DNA from: Martinezella rhizogenes
Lineage (GTDB): Bacteria > Pseudomonadota > Alphaproteobacteria > Rhizobiales > Rhizobiaceae
Direction: 5' to 3'
Assembly (NCBI RefSeq): GCF_000799715.1
Contig: NZ_JUHG01000013.1
Span: 1,147,262 to 1,211,261, forward strand
Length of the DNA: 64,000 bases
Shown here: one piece after another, positions 41,832 to 49,908 of the stretch
Numbering within the stretch: position 1 is the first letter of the stretch
How the letters are laid out: every line of letters begins with the position of its first letter
Position numbers and translations under genes: made by a program
Notes under the pieces: generated by a model
Told to the model about the DNA's origin: nothing
The model's database searches: none
Seen by the model: only the letters and a program-made list of their open reading frames with translations

Positions 41832-43819
41832 TGCGTATCCATTCAGACAATAGCTTCGGCGCACCGGCAGTAGGGATCGGACTTCTGCTGCTCGCCAGCC
41901 TGCTCGCCTGGCATCAGATTTTGCCCGATCTTTCGCGCCTGACGGCGCAGGACGTCGGATATGATCCGCGCCGGATGCTGCTGCTTTACTCGACCCTGCC
42001 GAGGATCGTGACCGCGCTTATTTCCGGCGCGGCGTTGGCACTGGCGGGAAGCCTGCTCCAGCAGGTGTTGCGCAATCCGCTGGCCTCGCCGACGACGCTC
42101 GGCATCTCCGCCGGCGCGAACCTCGCACTCGTCGCCACCATGCTTGCCTTTCCGGCCCTTGAAGGGTTGAGCCGCGACGCGGTCGCCCTCTTCGGCAGTG
42201 CTGCGGCGGCGGCCGTCGTCTTCCTGATCGGCGCGCGGCGCGGTTTCTCGCCTTTCGCGCTGGTACTTGCCGGGCTGATCGTCAGCGTCTGGAGCGGCGC
42301 GCTCGCCGCCATTCTCGTTCTGATGAACGACCGCTATCTCTCCGGCCTGTTCATCTGGGGTGCGGGCTCCCTGGCGCAGCAGAGCTGGACGATACCGTTG
42401 TCGCTGCTTCCCAAGATCGCGGTTCTCGCGATCCTCGCCGTGCTGATGGCGCGACCACTGTCGCTCATGGAACTTGGAGATAGCGGCGCCAGCGGGCTCG
42501 GGCTCTCGGTCAAGCGAACGCGGATCGTCGCCGTCTGCATCGCCATCGCGCTTGCCGCCATCGTCACCAGCGCCGTCGGCGTTATCGGCTTTATCGGCCT
42601 CATCGCTCCCGGAATTGCCCGTCTTGCCGGTGCACGACAGATGAAGAGCCAGCTCATTTGGTCGCCGCTGATCGGCGCCGGATTGCTGCTTCTGACCGAC
42701 GAGGCCCTGGCATTTTGGACCACGGCATCCTCGACCTTTCTGCCGACGGGCGCCGTCACTGCATTTCTCGGCGCGCCATTATTGCTGCTGATGCTGCCGC
42801 GTCTTCGGATAACGCAGCGGGCCGTGCCAGCCTCTCCGGAGGCAAAAGGCCGGTTCGAGCACGCCTCGCCCGCTCTCATTGCCGCAGCAAGCGTCCTTCT
42901 CCTCGTTCTTGTCGCCGGCGCGATCTTCCTCGGACGCGCGCCGGACGGAACATGGAACATTCTTGCCTATCTGAATTGGCCGGATGTGCTGCCCTATCGC
43001 CTTCCACGCGTGATCGCCGCCTTTGCCGCCGGCATGATGCTCGCGGCGGTCGGCTCGATCCTGCAACGTCTTACCGGCAACGAAATGGCAAGCCCTGAAG
43101 TGCTGGGCATATCGGCAGGCGCGACCATCGGTGTGACGGCCGCTCTCTTTCTCCTGACCGCGCCTGGCATGGCGGCCCAGCTTGGCTTCGGTGGCCTCGG
43201 CGCACTCGCCGTTCTCATCGCCATTTTCATCTTCGGCATGTGGTCCGGTTTTGCGCCGGAACGAGTCCTGCTGACGGGGATCGCGCTCGGAGCGATGCTG
43301 GATGCTTCGATCAGCGTTCTCGCGGCAAGCGGCGATCCCCGCGCCATGACGGTCATGCAATGGATGAGCGGGTCGACCTATCTGGTCGACACACCGAAGG
43401 CGCTAGCGGCGGTGATTGCCGCGATCATCGGCCTGACGCTCTCGTTTCTCGCCCGGCGCTGGCTCGACCTCTTGCCGCTCGGGCCGCAGGCGGCACAGGC
43501 GATCGGCATTCGTGTCAATCTTGCGCGGGGTTGCCTGTTTTCATTGGCGGCCGCCATGACTGCCGCCGCCACGCTCGTGGTCGGCCCCTTGAGCTTCATC
43601 GGTCTCATGGGTCCGCATCTGGCACGAGAGCTTGGAATGCGGCGTGCCATGCCGCAGCTTGCCGGCGCGGCCTTGGCCGGCGGGGGACTGATGGTGCTCG
43701 CCGACTGGTTCGGCAGAATGATCGCCTTTCCCTATCAGATCCCAGCGGGCCTGGTGTCGGCGCTGGTCGGAGCGCCGCTGCTCTTGATCCTGCTCCTTCG
43801 CAGAAGGAGAGCACGATGA
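41831..43819 (+). CDS. fhuB: Ferric hydroxamate permease FhuB (duplicated)
   Basis: A 662-residue membrane protein made of two homologous BtuC-like halves of about 330 residues, each with around ten spans, the same fused layout as E. coli FhuB. The repeated motif A-G-S-L-L-Q-x-x-x-R-N-P-L-A-S-P occurs in half 1 (AGSLLQQVLRNPLASPTTLG) and as VGSILQRLTGNEMASPEVLG in half 2. The repeated cytoplasmic segment GFIGLIAPGIARL in half 1 matches SFIGLMGPHLARE in half 2. The gene starts at the last base of the fhuD stop codon. It is the channel for ferric hydroxamate across the inner membrane. A 67-bp gap separates it from the reductase gene. Confidence 0.93.
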   Translation: MRIHSDNSFGAPAVGIGLLLLASLLAWHQILPDLSRLTAQDVGYDPRRMLLLYSTLPRIVTALISGAALALAGSLLQQVLRNPLASPTTLGISAGANLALVATMLAFPALEGLSRDAVALFGSAAAAAVVFLIGARRGFSPFALVLAGLIVSVWSGALAAILVLMNDRYLSGLFIWGAGSLAQQSWTIPLSLLPKIAVLAILAVLMARPLSLMELGDSGASGLGLSVKRTRIVAVCIAIALAAIVTSAVGVIGFIGLIAPGIARLAGARQMKSQLIWSPLIGAGLLLLTDEALAFWTTASSTFLPTGAVTAFLGAPLLLLMLPRLRITQRAVPASPEAKGRFEHASPALIAAASVLLLVLVAGAIFLGRAPDGTWNILAYLNWPDVLPYRLPRVIAAFAAGMMLAAVGSILQRLTGNEMASPEVLGISAGATIGVTAALFLLTAPGMAAQLGFGGLGALAVLIAIFIFGMWSGFAPERVLLTGIALGAMLDASISVLAASGDPRAMTVMQWMSGSTYLVDTPKALAAVIAAIIGLTLSFLARRWLDLLPLGPQAAQAIGIRVNLARGCLFSLAAAMTAAATLVVGPLSFIGLMGPHLARELGMRRAMPQLAGAALAGGGLMVLADWFGRMIAFPYQIPAGLVSALVGAPLLLILLLRRRRAR

Positions 43820-43886
43820 CCAAGGCATCTCTCTGTCCCGGTTGATATCGAAACCGGGTTCACACGAAAATGGCAGGGAGAAAAAC

Positions 43887-44612
43887 ATGACCAGGGTCGC
43901 TTTGGTAACGGGAGGCACGCGCGGCATCGGCGCGGCGATTTCCATTGCTCTGCAAAAGGCGGGTTACACGGTTGCAGCCACCTATGTCGGCAATAATGAC
44001 AGTGCCAGCTCCTTCAGGGAAAGAACCGGCATTCCCGTCTATCGATGGGATATTCGCGACTATCAGGCCTGCAAGGAAGGGACTGCCCGGATCGAGGCCG
44101 ATCTCGGGCCGATCGACGTGCTCGTCAACAATGCCGGTATCACCCGCGACGGCATGTTCCACAAGATCACACCCGAGGACTGGAATGCGGTCATCAGCAC
44201 AAATTTGAGCGGGCTGTTCAACATGACCCATCCGCTGTGGCCGGGCATGCGCGAGCGGAATTTCGGCCGGGTGATCAATATTTCCTCGATCAACGGGCAA
44301 AAGGGGCAGTTAGGCCAGGCCAATTACTCGGCCGCGAAAGCCGGCGATCTCGGCTTCACGAAAGCGCTGGCACAGGAAGGCGCCGCCAAGGGGATCACCG
44401 TCAATGCCATTTGCCCCGGCTATATCGGCACGGAGATGGTGCGGGCCATGCCGGAAAAGGTGCTGAAGGAACATGTTCTGCCGCAGATACCGGTCGGTCG
44501 TCTCGGCGAGCCCGAGGAAATCGCGCGTTGCGTGGTCTTCCTTGCTTCCGATGAGGCCGGCTTCATCACCGGATCGACGCTCACCGCCAATGGCGGTCAA
44601 TATCTTGCCTAA
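43887..44612 (+). CDS. phaB: Acetoacetyl-CoA reductase (PhaB-type), probable (R)-3-hydroxybutyryl-CoA supplier
   Basis: The 241-residue protein is a classical SDR very close in pattern to rhizobial PhaB/PhbB: TGGTRGIGAAIS for the cofactor, LVNNAGITRDGMFHK, NISSINGQKGQ with the catalytic Ser, and QANYSAAKAG with Tyr and Lys, then GFTKALAQEGAAKGI. It reduces acetoacetyl-CoA to (R)-3-hydroxybutyryl-CoA with NADPH. No other polyhydroxybutyrate gene is present. In a vicibactin-type pathway the product is the acyl donor for the acyltransferase at 31751, so a dedicated supply under iron control is inferred. GGGAG lies six bases before the ATG at 43887. Confidence 0.88.
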   Translation: MTRVALVTGGTRGIGAAISIALQKAGYTVAATYVGNNDSASSFRERTGIPVYRWDIRDYQACKEGTARIEADLGPIDVLVNNAGITRDGMFHKITPEDWNAVISTNLSGLFNMTHPLWPGMRERNFGRVINISSINGQKGQLGQANYSAAKAGDLGFTKALAQEGAAKGITVNAICPGYIGTEMVRAMPEKVLKEHVLPQIPVGRLGEPEEIARCVVFLASDEAGFITGSTLTANGGQYLA

Positions 44613-44628
44613 GTCGGAAAAGATTAAA

Positions 44629-44652
44629 GGCGGGCTGTTGTTGCAGCCCGCC
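44629..44652. terminator. Hairpin after the reductase gene
   Basis: GGCGGGCTG (44629-44637) pairs perfectly with CAGCCCGCC (44644-44652) over the loop TTGTTG. It lies 16 nt after the stop codon and likely ends the sigma-fhu-phaB transcript. Confidence 0.7.
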
Positions 44653-44668
44653 AGCTCAACCAGTGCTG

Positions 44669-44699
44669 AGGCGCTGCCCTTCATATGAGGGCAGCGCCT
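44669..44699. terminator. 12-bp perfect hairpin before the receptor stop codon
   Basis: AGGCGCTGCCCT (44669-44680) pairs exactly with AGGGCAGCGCCT (44688-44699). It lies 8 bp beyond the receptor stop codon on the - strand. Together with the hairpin at 44629 it separates the two convergent transcripts. Confidence 0.7.
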
Positions 44700-44707
44700 A
44701 AATTACA

Positions 44708-46897
44708 TTACCAGCGGTACTTGAGCGAAGCCGTGATGTTGCGGCCCTGACCCAGGTAGCAATAGCCGCTGTCGCATATCGTCAGCTGCCGGTTGGCGAT
44801 ATTGCGGACATCCAGCGATGCCGTCAGCCCCTTGTACTTCTTGTCCATCGCCCCGAAATCGTAGGAAAGCGCGGCATCGAGATAGAAGCTTGAAGCGTTC
44901 TTCGAGGTATTTGCGGTGCTGGTGTAGCTCTTGCCGGTATAGCGAATCCCGCCCCCGACGCTCAGACCATTGGCGACTGAATCATCCTGGAACGTATAAT
45001 TCGTCCAGAGGCTGGCAATATTGTTCGGCGTGACCGACGGCGCATTGCCGACGTCGTCGCCACCGGTGATCTCGGAATGATTGTAGGCATAGGACGCGAT
45101 CACATCCAGACCATCGGCGACGGTCGCCTTGGCTTCCAGCTCGATGCCCTTGTTCGTGACTTCACCGAGCGATCTGTAGACAAGCGTCAGCGGATTGACC
45201 AGAACGGGCTTGTTCTTCTCGACCAGGTGATAGGCAACGGCGGACAGCATAATATCGGTGCCCGGCGGCTGATATTTCACGCCGAGCTCATATTGTTCGC
45301 CCTTGGTTGGATCCAGAATGCTGCCGGATTCCGATCGCTGGGTGACGGGATCGAACGACGTCGAATAGCTGGCGAAGGGCGCAAGACCGTTGTCGAAAAG
45401 ATAAAGCGCTCCGCCCTGAACGGAAAACGCGTGGGACTTGACGTTCTCGGACGTGCTTGTTCCAGAGGAAACATAGGTCGTGTCGTTCGATTGATCGACC
45501 CAGGTCTGCCGTCCGCCCAGCGTGAAGCGCCACTTGTCGAGCTCGATCTGGTCGAGAGCGTAAGCTCCAACCTGCCGCATGTCAGCCTTTACGCGGCTGT
45601 AATTGTATTCCGGCGTCGCGCCGGAAACGCCATAGGTCGGATTGGAAATGTCGAAGTCATAAGCGGCGCTGGCGGTCGAATCGAAACCATATGCAAAGGC
45701 CGAATTCACATTGGTGTAGTCCAGGCCGAACAGCATGGTATGCGCGGCAGGACCCGTGTCGAACTTGGCTTCGAGCTGGTTGTCAACCTGAAAGACATTC
45801 ATCGCGTCCTTGACAGCAGTTGCTCCGCGATGGGCAACCGTGCCCGTCCAGCTATAGATGCCGAGATAACGGGCGCGCAGATCCAGATGCGAAAAGCGGA
45901 GATTCTGGCGGAAGGTCAGCCCGTTGTCGAATTCATGCTCGAACTGGTAGCCGACCTGCTGCTGACGGGTCTTCTGATAGTCGTAGTCCGGATCGCTGGC
46001 ACGCAGCTTGTGGACCTTGCCGTTGGCATCGATCAAAGCGCCGACATTGGCATCGGTCTCGTCCGCCTGCGCGGAGCCATAGACGGTAAAGGTCGTGGCA
46101 TCGTCAGGCTTCCAGGTGAAGGACGGCTGGATGAAGTAGCGGTCGTCGTCGATGTCGAAGTTGGTTTCTCCCTTTCGCGCCAGACCCACGATGCGATAGA
46201 GGTATCTATCGTCATCCTGCGAGACCGGCCCGCCGAAATCGAACATGGTCTGGGCACGGTTCGACGTTCCGTAGACCACGCCGACTTCCCGGATCGTCTC
46301 CTCAGTCGGCAGCTTCGAAATCTTGTTGACGATACCGCCTGGCGAGCCCGCGCCATAGAGCACGGAGACCGGTCCCTTGATGACTTCGACGCGATCCAGC
46401 GAATAAGGATCGGTGCGGAACATCCCGTAGTTCATATAAGGCTGGCGCAGCCCGTCGCGGAAATCGCCCGTCGTCGTGATGTTGTTGCCGCGAATGAACA
46501 TCTGGTCGAAGCGTGGATCGAAGCCGTTCATGCCGGTCTGAACACCGGCGGAATAGCGCACCGCCTCGATGATATTCTGAGCGCCGCGCTCCTCCATCTC
46601 CTTCTTGGTGACCACGGAAACGGATCGCGGCGTCTCGACCAGCGGCGTATCGATCTTGGTGGCGCCCCTGCTCTTCTTGGCTGTAATGGTCGCATTGTCG
46701 GTCGCATCGCTTGTGCTGCCATTGACAACAATCGGAGCGAGCTGCGTCGCATTCCCTGCACTCCCATTGGCTGAGGAGTCCTGAGCGACGGCGTGTCCAC
46801 TCAATGCAAGCACCGTGGCAAGCGCTGTCGTCGTGCGCGCCAGATAGAATCTATCTCTCTTTAAAATACTGATATTGTTAAATGATTTAAACGCCAT
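44708..46897 (-). CDS. fhuA: TonB-dependent ferric hydroxamate receptor (FhuA/FoxA-like)
   Basis: The 729-residue protein has a signal peptide ending about residue 38 (AVAQ), a TonB-box-like APIVVNG near residue 54, a plug domain (about 80-205) with RSVSVVTKKEMEERGAQNIIE, MFIRGN and VEVIKGPVSVLYGAGSPGGIVN, and a 22-strand barrel ending in the aromatic residue Trp. A Cys pair in LTICDSGYC near the end is typical of the FhuA/FoxA group. It imports the ferric siderophore across the outer membrane using TonB energy. It is read from a promoter with an iron box ending 73 nt before the ATG. It is convergent with the fhu operon. The ligand is probably the product of this locus. Confidence 0.93.
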   Translation of the reverse strand: MAFKSFNNISILKRDRFYLARTTTALATVLALSGHAVAQDSSANGSAGNATQLAPIVVNGSTSDATDNATITAKKSRGATKIDTPLVETPRSVSVVTKKEMEERGAQNIIEAVRYSAGVQTGMNGFDPRFDQMFIRGNNITTTGDFRDGLRQPYMNYGMFRTDPYSLDRVEVIKGPVSVLYGAGSPGGIVNKISKLPTEETIREVGVVYGTSNRAQTMFDFGGPVSQDDDRYLYRIVGLARKGETNFDIDDDRYFIQPSFTWKPDDATTFTVYGSAQADETDANVGALIDANGKVHKLRASDPDYDYQKTRQQQVGYQFEHEFDNGLTFRQNLRFSHLDLRARYLGIYSWTGTVAHRGATAVKDAMNVFQVDNQLEAKFDTGPAAHTMLFGLDYTNVNSAFAYGFDSTASAAYDFDISNPTYGVSGATPEYNYSRVKADMRQVGAYALDQIELDKWRFTLGGRQTWVDQSNDTTYVSSGTSTSENVKSHAFSVQGGALYLFDNGLAPFASYSTSFDPVTQRSESGSILDPTKGEQYELGVKYQPPGTDIMLSAVAYHLVEKNKPVLVNPLTLVYRSLGEVTNKGIELEAKATVADGLDVIASYAYNHSEITGGDDVGNAPSVTPNNIASLWTNYTFQDDSVANGLSVGGGIRYTGKSYTSTANTSKNASSFYLDAALSYDFGAMDKKYKGLTASLDVRNIANRQLTICDSGYCYLGQGRNITASLKYRW

Positions 46898-46970
46898 GAC
46901 GAGATCGGCCCACCCTTCTTGAAAAGATGGCGCAAACTAGATCGTCATACCGGTCTTCGTCAAGAATACA

Positions 46971-46985
46971 TGATTATAATAGTCA
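46971..46985 (-). promoter_or_regulatory. RirA-type iron-responsive operator before the receptor gene
   Basis: On the + strand the site reads TGATTATAATAGTCA, and on the - strand TGACTATTATAATCA. It follows TGA-N9-TCA and is identical to the sigma-gene box except at one base. It ends 73 nt before the receptor start codon. The 307-bp gap between receptor and esterase genes is otherwise gene-free. Confidence 0.8.
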
Positions 46986-47116
46986 TCTTTTTATCGCTGT
47001 TGATCTCACATGCTCCGATCCCGTTGAAAAAAGAGGCCGAAAGGCAGCTCATAATGTTGCAGCGTTGCGGGTTAGGAGCGCAACCATCAGCTTGCCAGAC
47101 CATTGCCGAAATAATA

Positions 47117-47131
47117 TGAGAAATTTCATCA
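47117..47131 (+). promoter_or_regulatory. Possible iron-responsive operator before the esterase gene
   Basis: TGAGAAATTTCATCA again fits TGA-N9-TCA and lies 73 nt before the esterase start, the same distance as the box on the receptor side. The central sequence differs from the other two boxes, so the call is weaker. Confidence 0.55.
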
Positions 47132-47204
47132 TATTTCGAGTCGATCGCGCGTTCCCTGGTGGAGCCGCCTGGCTCTATCGGTCGTTCGACCCTGCGGAGA
47201 AAGC

Positions 47205-48107
47205 ATGCCCAACCCCTCATCCCGCGCGACAGAGACGCCACTTGCGCCCGTGACGATCGCCGGCGCCACCTTCGCCGATCTTGGTTTTGAAAATGCCAGC
47301 GAACCCTATCGCATCTTTCTCTATCGTCCCGCCAAAACGCCGCCGCCCGAAGGGTGGCCTGTCCTGTATCTAACGGATGGGAATGCATGCTTTGCAACGG
47401 CGGTCGACGCTCTCAAGATACAATCCTCCTATCCGAACGGCACCAATGTCTACGACGGTGTCATCGTCGCCATCGGCTATCCGTCGGATCAACCCTATGA
47501 CCCGCTGCGGCGCTCCTGGGATCTGAGCCCACCTCCCGGCCGGATCTATCCGCCCTTTTTTCCCGACACTCCGGATGTCAGAACCGGCGGGGGTGAGCAG
47601 TTCCTCGCCTTTATCGAAGAGCGGCTGAAGCCCTGGGTCGAGGAACAGGTTCCCATCGACCGTTCTCGCCAGACCTTGTTTGGCCATTCCTTCGGTGGGC
47701 TGTTCGCCCTTTATGCGCTGTTTTCAAAACCGAACACATTCAACCGATGGATTGCGGCAAGCCCGGCCATATTCTGGGAGGACGCTGCAATCCTTGCGGC
47801 GGAAAGAGCGTTCCTGGAAGGGCAAACAGCTTCCCTCGATATCGAATTGCATCTTTCCGCAGGCCAATATGAGGGCGAGGTGCTGGCGCCCTTTCACAAG
47901 GGAACGCCTGAGGAGCAGAAGCGGCAAGAACGCGCCAGGGAAACCCGGACGGTGGAATATGCTCAAGACATGACCCTACGACTGGCGGCGTCAGCTGCGT
48001 TGCCCGGGATGGCGACGTTCGAAGAATATTCCGGTGAAAATCACATGTCGGTGCTTCCGGTCGCCTTGAACAGGGCCGTGCAAATTGCATTCCGAAGGAC
48101 GAGCTGA
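47205..48107 (+). CDS. IroE/BesA-like siderophore esterase
   Basis: The 300-residue alpha/beta hydrolase belongs to the group of siderophore esterases such as IroE and BesA. It has VLYLTDGNACF near the N-terminus, VIVAIGYPSD, the nucleophile Ser in TLFGHSFGGLFALYALF, an Asp-region DIELHLSAGQYE and a late His in GENHMSVL. These enzymes cleave ester bonds of cyclic siderophores to make a linear form or release iron. There is no signal peptide, so it acts in the cytoplasm. Vicibactin contains alternating ester and amide bonds in its ring, so the ester bonds offer a target. The ATG at 47205 has GGAG six bases upstream and an iron-box-like site before it. Confidence 0.82.
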   Translation: MPNPSSRATETPLAPVTIAGATFADLGFENASEPYRIFLYRPAKTPPPEGWPVLYLTDGNACFATAVDALKIQSSYPNGTNVYDGVIVAIGYPSDQPYDPLRRSWDLSPPPGRIYPPFFPDTPDVRTGGGEQFLAFIEERLKPWVEEQVPIDRSRQTLFGHSFGGLFALYALFSKPNTFNRWIAASPAIFWEDAAILAAERAFLEGQTASLDIELHLSAGQYEGEVLAPFHKGTPEEQKRQERARETRTVEYAQDMTLRLAASAALPGMATFEEYSGENHMSVLPVALNRAVQIAFRRTS

Positions 48108-48124
48108 CAGTGGGAGCTTGATAC

Positions 48125-48847
48125 ATGATGGTGAAAGATGAAGTCGTTGTCTGGTGGCTCCGCACCGACAACGACGAGGAGAACTGGCCGCAACTGGAAG
48201 CACTACTCGATGACAGTGAGCGCGCCCGCGCCGCCCGCTTTCATTTTCAGCACGACCGTTCCTCCTATATCGCCGCCCATGCTCTCGGACGCTCTCTGCT
48301 CTCGACTTATGCCGGCGGCGATCCAGCCGGCTGGCGCTTCACGACAGGCGGTCACGGAAAGCCGGAAGTCGTCTCGCCGGAACCCGGCTCGCGATTGCGT
48401 CTCAATTTATCGCATACGCGAGGACTGGCAGCCGCTGCTCTCACGCTGGAGCATGATGTCGGGATCGACGTGGAATGGCTCAGCCGCAAACCCGCCATCG
48501 ATCTGGCTGAGCACTACTTCGCGCCCGACGAATGCGCGCATCTGGCGGCCGTCGCACCGGAATTTGCCCATGAGGTCTTTCTCGCATTCTGGACCCTCAA
48601 GGAATCCTATGTGAAAGCGATCGGCAAGGGACTGGCACAGCCGCTGGACTCCTTTGCTTTTGCGCTCGATCCATTGTCGATCCGGTTCGACGGCGAACTG
48701 GGCGGTAACCCCGCACACTGGTTGTTCCGCCGCTTCCAGCCTACGCACGACCATCTGATGGCATTAGCTTTGCACCACCCAAAACCGAACGACGTGACCG
48801 TGACGACACTGGCCGCCAATTCGGAATTTTTGCTCCGTCAGATCTGA
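48125..48847 (+). CDS. Sfp-type phosphopantetheinyl transferase
   Basis: A 240-residue Sfp-type enzyme that adds the phosphopantetheine arm to the carrier Ser of the NRPS. The motifs are RLNLSHTRG near residue 94 (P1b-like), VGIDVEWLSRKP with the Mg-binding Asp and Glu, and FWTLKESYVKAIGKGL with the W-T-x-K-E-S-x-x-K signature near residue 158. It lies 17 bp after the esterase gene and is probably in the same transcript. It is the likely activator of the NRPS at 33221, equivalent to VbsP by position and function. Confidence 0.92.
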   Translation: MMVKDEVVVWWLRTDNDEENWPQLEALLDDSERARAARFHFQHDRSSYIAAHALGRSLLSTYAGGDPAGWRFTTGGHGKPEVVSPEPGSRLRLNLSHTRGLAAAALTLEHDVGIDVEWLSRKPAIDLAEHYFAPDECAHLAAVAPEFAHEVFLAFWTLKESYVKAIGKGLAQPLDSFAFALDPLSIRFDGELGGNPAHWLFRRFQPTHDHLMALALHHPKPNDVTVTTLAANSEFLLRQI

Positions 48848-48915
48848 CTTTAGCCTGCACGGGAAGCATGGAAATCCGTGCCGGCCCGTCGCTTCAAAAC
48901 GCTCCCTTGTGCATC

Positions 48916-49830
48916 CTACCGCGTTCGGCCCTGCTGGAGCTGAAGGAACGCCATCAGATGCTTCAGCACGATGTCCGGAGCTTCTCGCTGCGGAAAGTGA
49001 CCGAGACCGGTCAAGACAACGCGTTGATAGGATGCGCGGAAGAACCCGTCCTTGCCATCGGATGTGGAGGCATCGTTGCACGGATCGTCGCCGCCATGCA
49101 GGACAAGCGTCGGGACATGGATCGTCGGATCGGCCTTCAACCGGTCTTCCAGCACGTCACATGAAGGGTCGGGCTCGGCCAGACCCCAGCGAACCCGATA
49201 GGAATGGAGGACGACGTCCGCCCAGTCAGGATTGCCGAAGGATGTCGCGGTAGCGTCGAACTCCTCGTCCGGCACTGCCCGGCCCGGATTCCAGATCGTC
49301 CAGATGTAGCGCGTAAAGGCGAGGCGATCGTCACGGACCAGCGCCTCACCGCGCGGCAGCGCCATCAGCCATTGATACCAATAGTTTTGCGTCTGCCGCA
49401 GCGACAGAGGCTGGTCGGCATTGTTTGTACCCCAACCCACCGATATCGCGACGCAACACGCCACTCGTTCGGGTGCGAGGCACGCCGCGATGTAAGCTGC
49501 GCGAGCCCCCCAATCGTGACCGATAATGCCGAACCGGCCAAGGCCGAGCGCGTCGGCGAAGTCGAGCACATCGCGCGCCAGCGCCGAGAGCTGGCCGGAG
49601 CGCATCGCGGCGGGATCGCGAAACCGGGTCGGCCCCACGCCCCGTAGATAGGGCACGAGCGTGCGGAAGCCGGCGGACTGAAGCTGCGGGACAATGCCGT
49701 CCCAGGTGCGGATATCGTCAGGCCAGCCGTGTACCAGGATAAGAGGAAAGCCATCGCGCGGCCCTCCCTCCTCAAACGCGATATTCAAGATGGGCGTGAC
49801 GGCTGATTGAAGAGTATGGAACGGGCTCAT
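48916..49830 (-). CDS. Alpha/beta hydrolase (epoxide hydrolase-like)
   Basis: The 304-residue protein has the epoxide hydrolase/haloalkane dehalogenase fold. The oxyanion segment is LVHGWPDDIRTW, the nucleophile is the Asp of IGHDWGARAAY, and the acid and base are expected near LHGGDDPCND and GLGHFPQREAP. The cap domain (about residues 130-210) has LRQTQNYWYQWL. It is probably cytoplasmic. It is paralogous to the Tat-exported hydrolase at 58294: both share the LHGWP-[D/Y]-DI start, VPYLRG-[V/Y]-G and DWGAR. A divergent LysR gene lies upstream. The start at 49830 is chosen by homology because the frame continues to 49866 without extra similarity. Substrate unknown. Confidence 0.85.
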   Translation of the reverse strand: MSPFHTLQSAVTPILNIAFEEGGPRDGFPLILVHGWPDDIRTWDGIVPQLQSAGFRTLVPYLRGVGPTRFRDPAAMRSGQLSALARDVLDFADALGLGRFGIIGHDWGARAAYIAACLAPERVACCVAISVGWGTNNADQPLSLRQTQNYWYQWLMALPRGEALVRDDRLAFTRYIWTIWNPGRAVPDEEFDATATSFGNPDWADVVLHSYRVRWGLAEPDPSCDVLEDRLKADPTIHVPTLVLHGGDDPCNDASTSDGKDGFFRASYQRVVLTGLGHFPQREAPDIVLKHLMAFLQLQQGRTR

Positions 49831-49888
49831 AGAGCCGATCCTAGTCCAGGCGATACACCGCCACAAACGATACCTTGTGATATGATCT

Positions 49889-49903
49889 ATCGTAATTTAC
49901 GAT
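49889..49903. promoter_or_regulatory. Palindrome in the hydrolase/LysR intergenic region
   Basis: ATCGTAATTTACGAT is a perfect palindrome of 7-bp arms around a T. It ends five bases before the LysR start codon and lies 59 bp from the hydrolase start. Its form and place suit an operator for the LysR regulator. Confidence 0.5.
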
Positions 49904-49908
49904 GGCTT

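Noticed and set aside
45077..46774. A 565-codon open frame on the + strand across the receptor gene
   Set aside because: It is antisense to a TonB receptor with clear plug and barrel motifs and shows no domain of its own.
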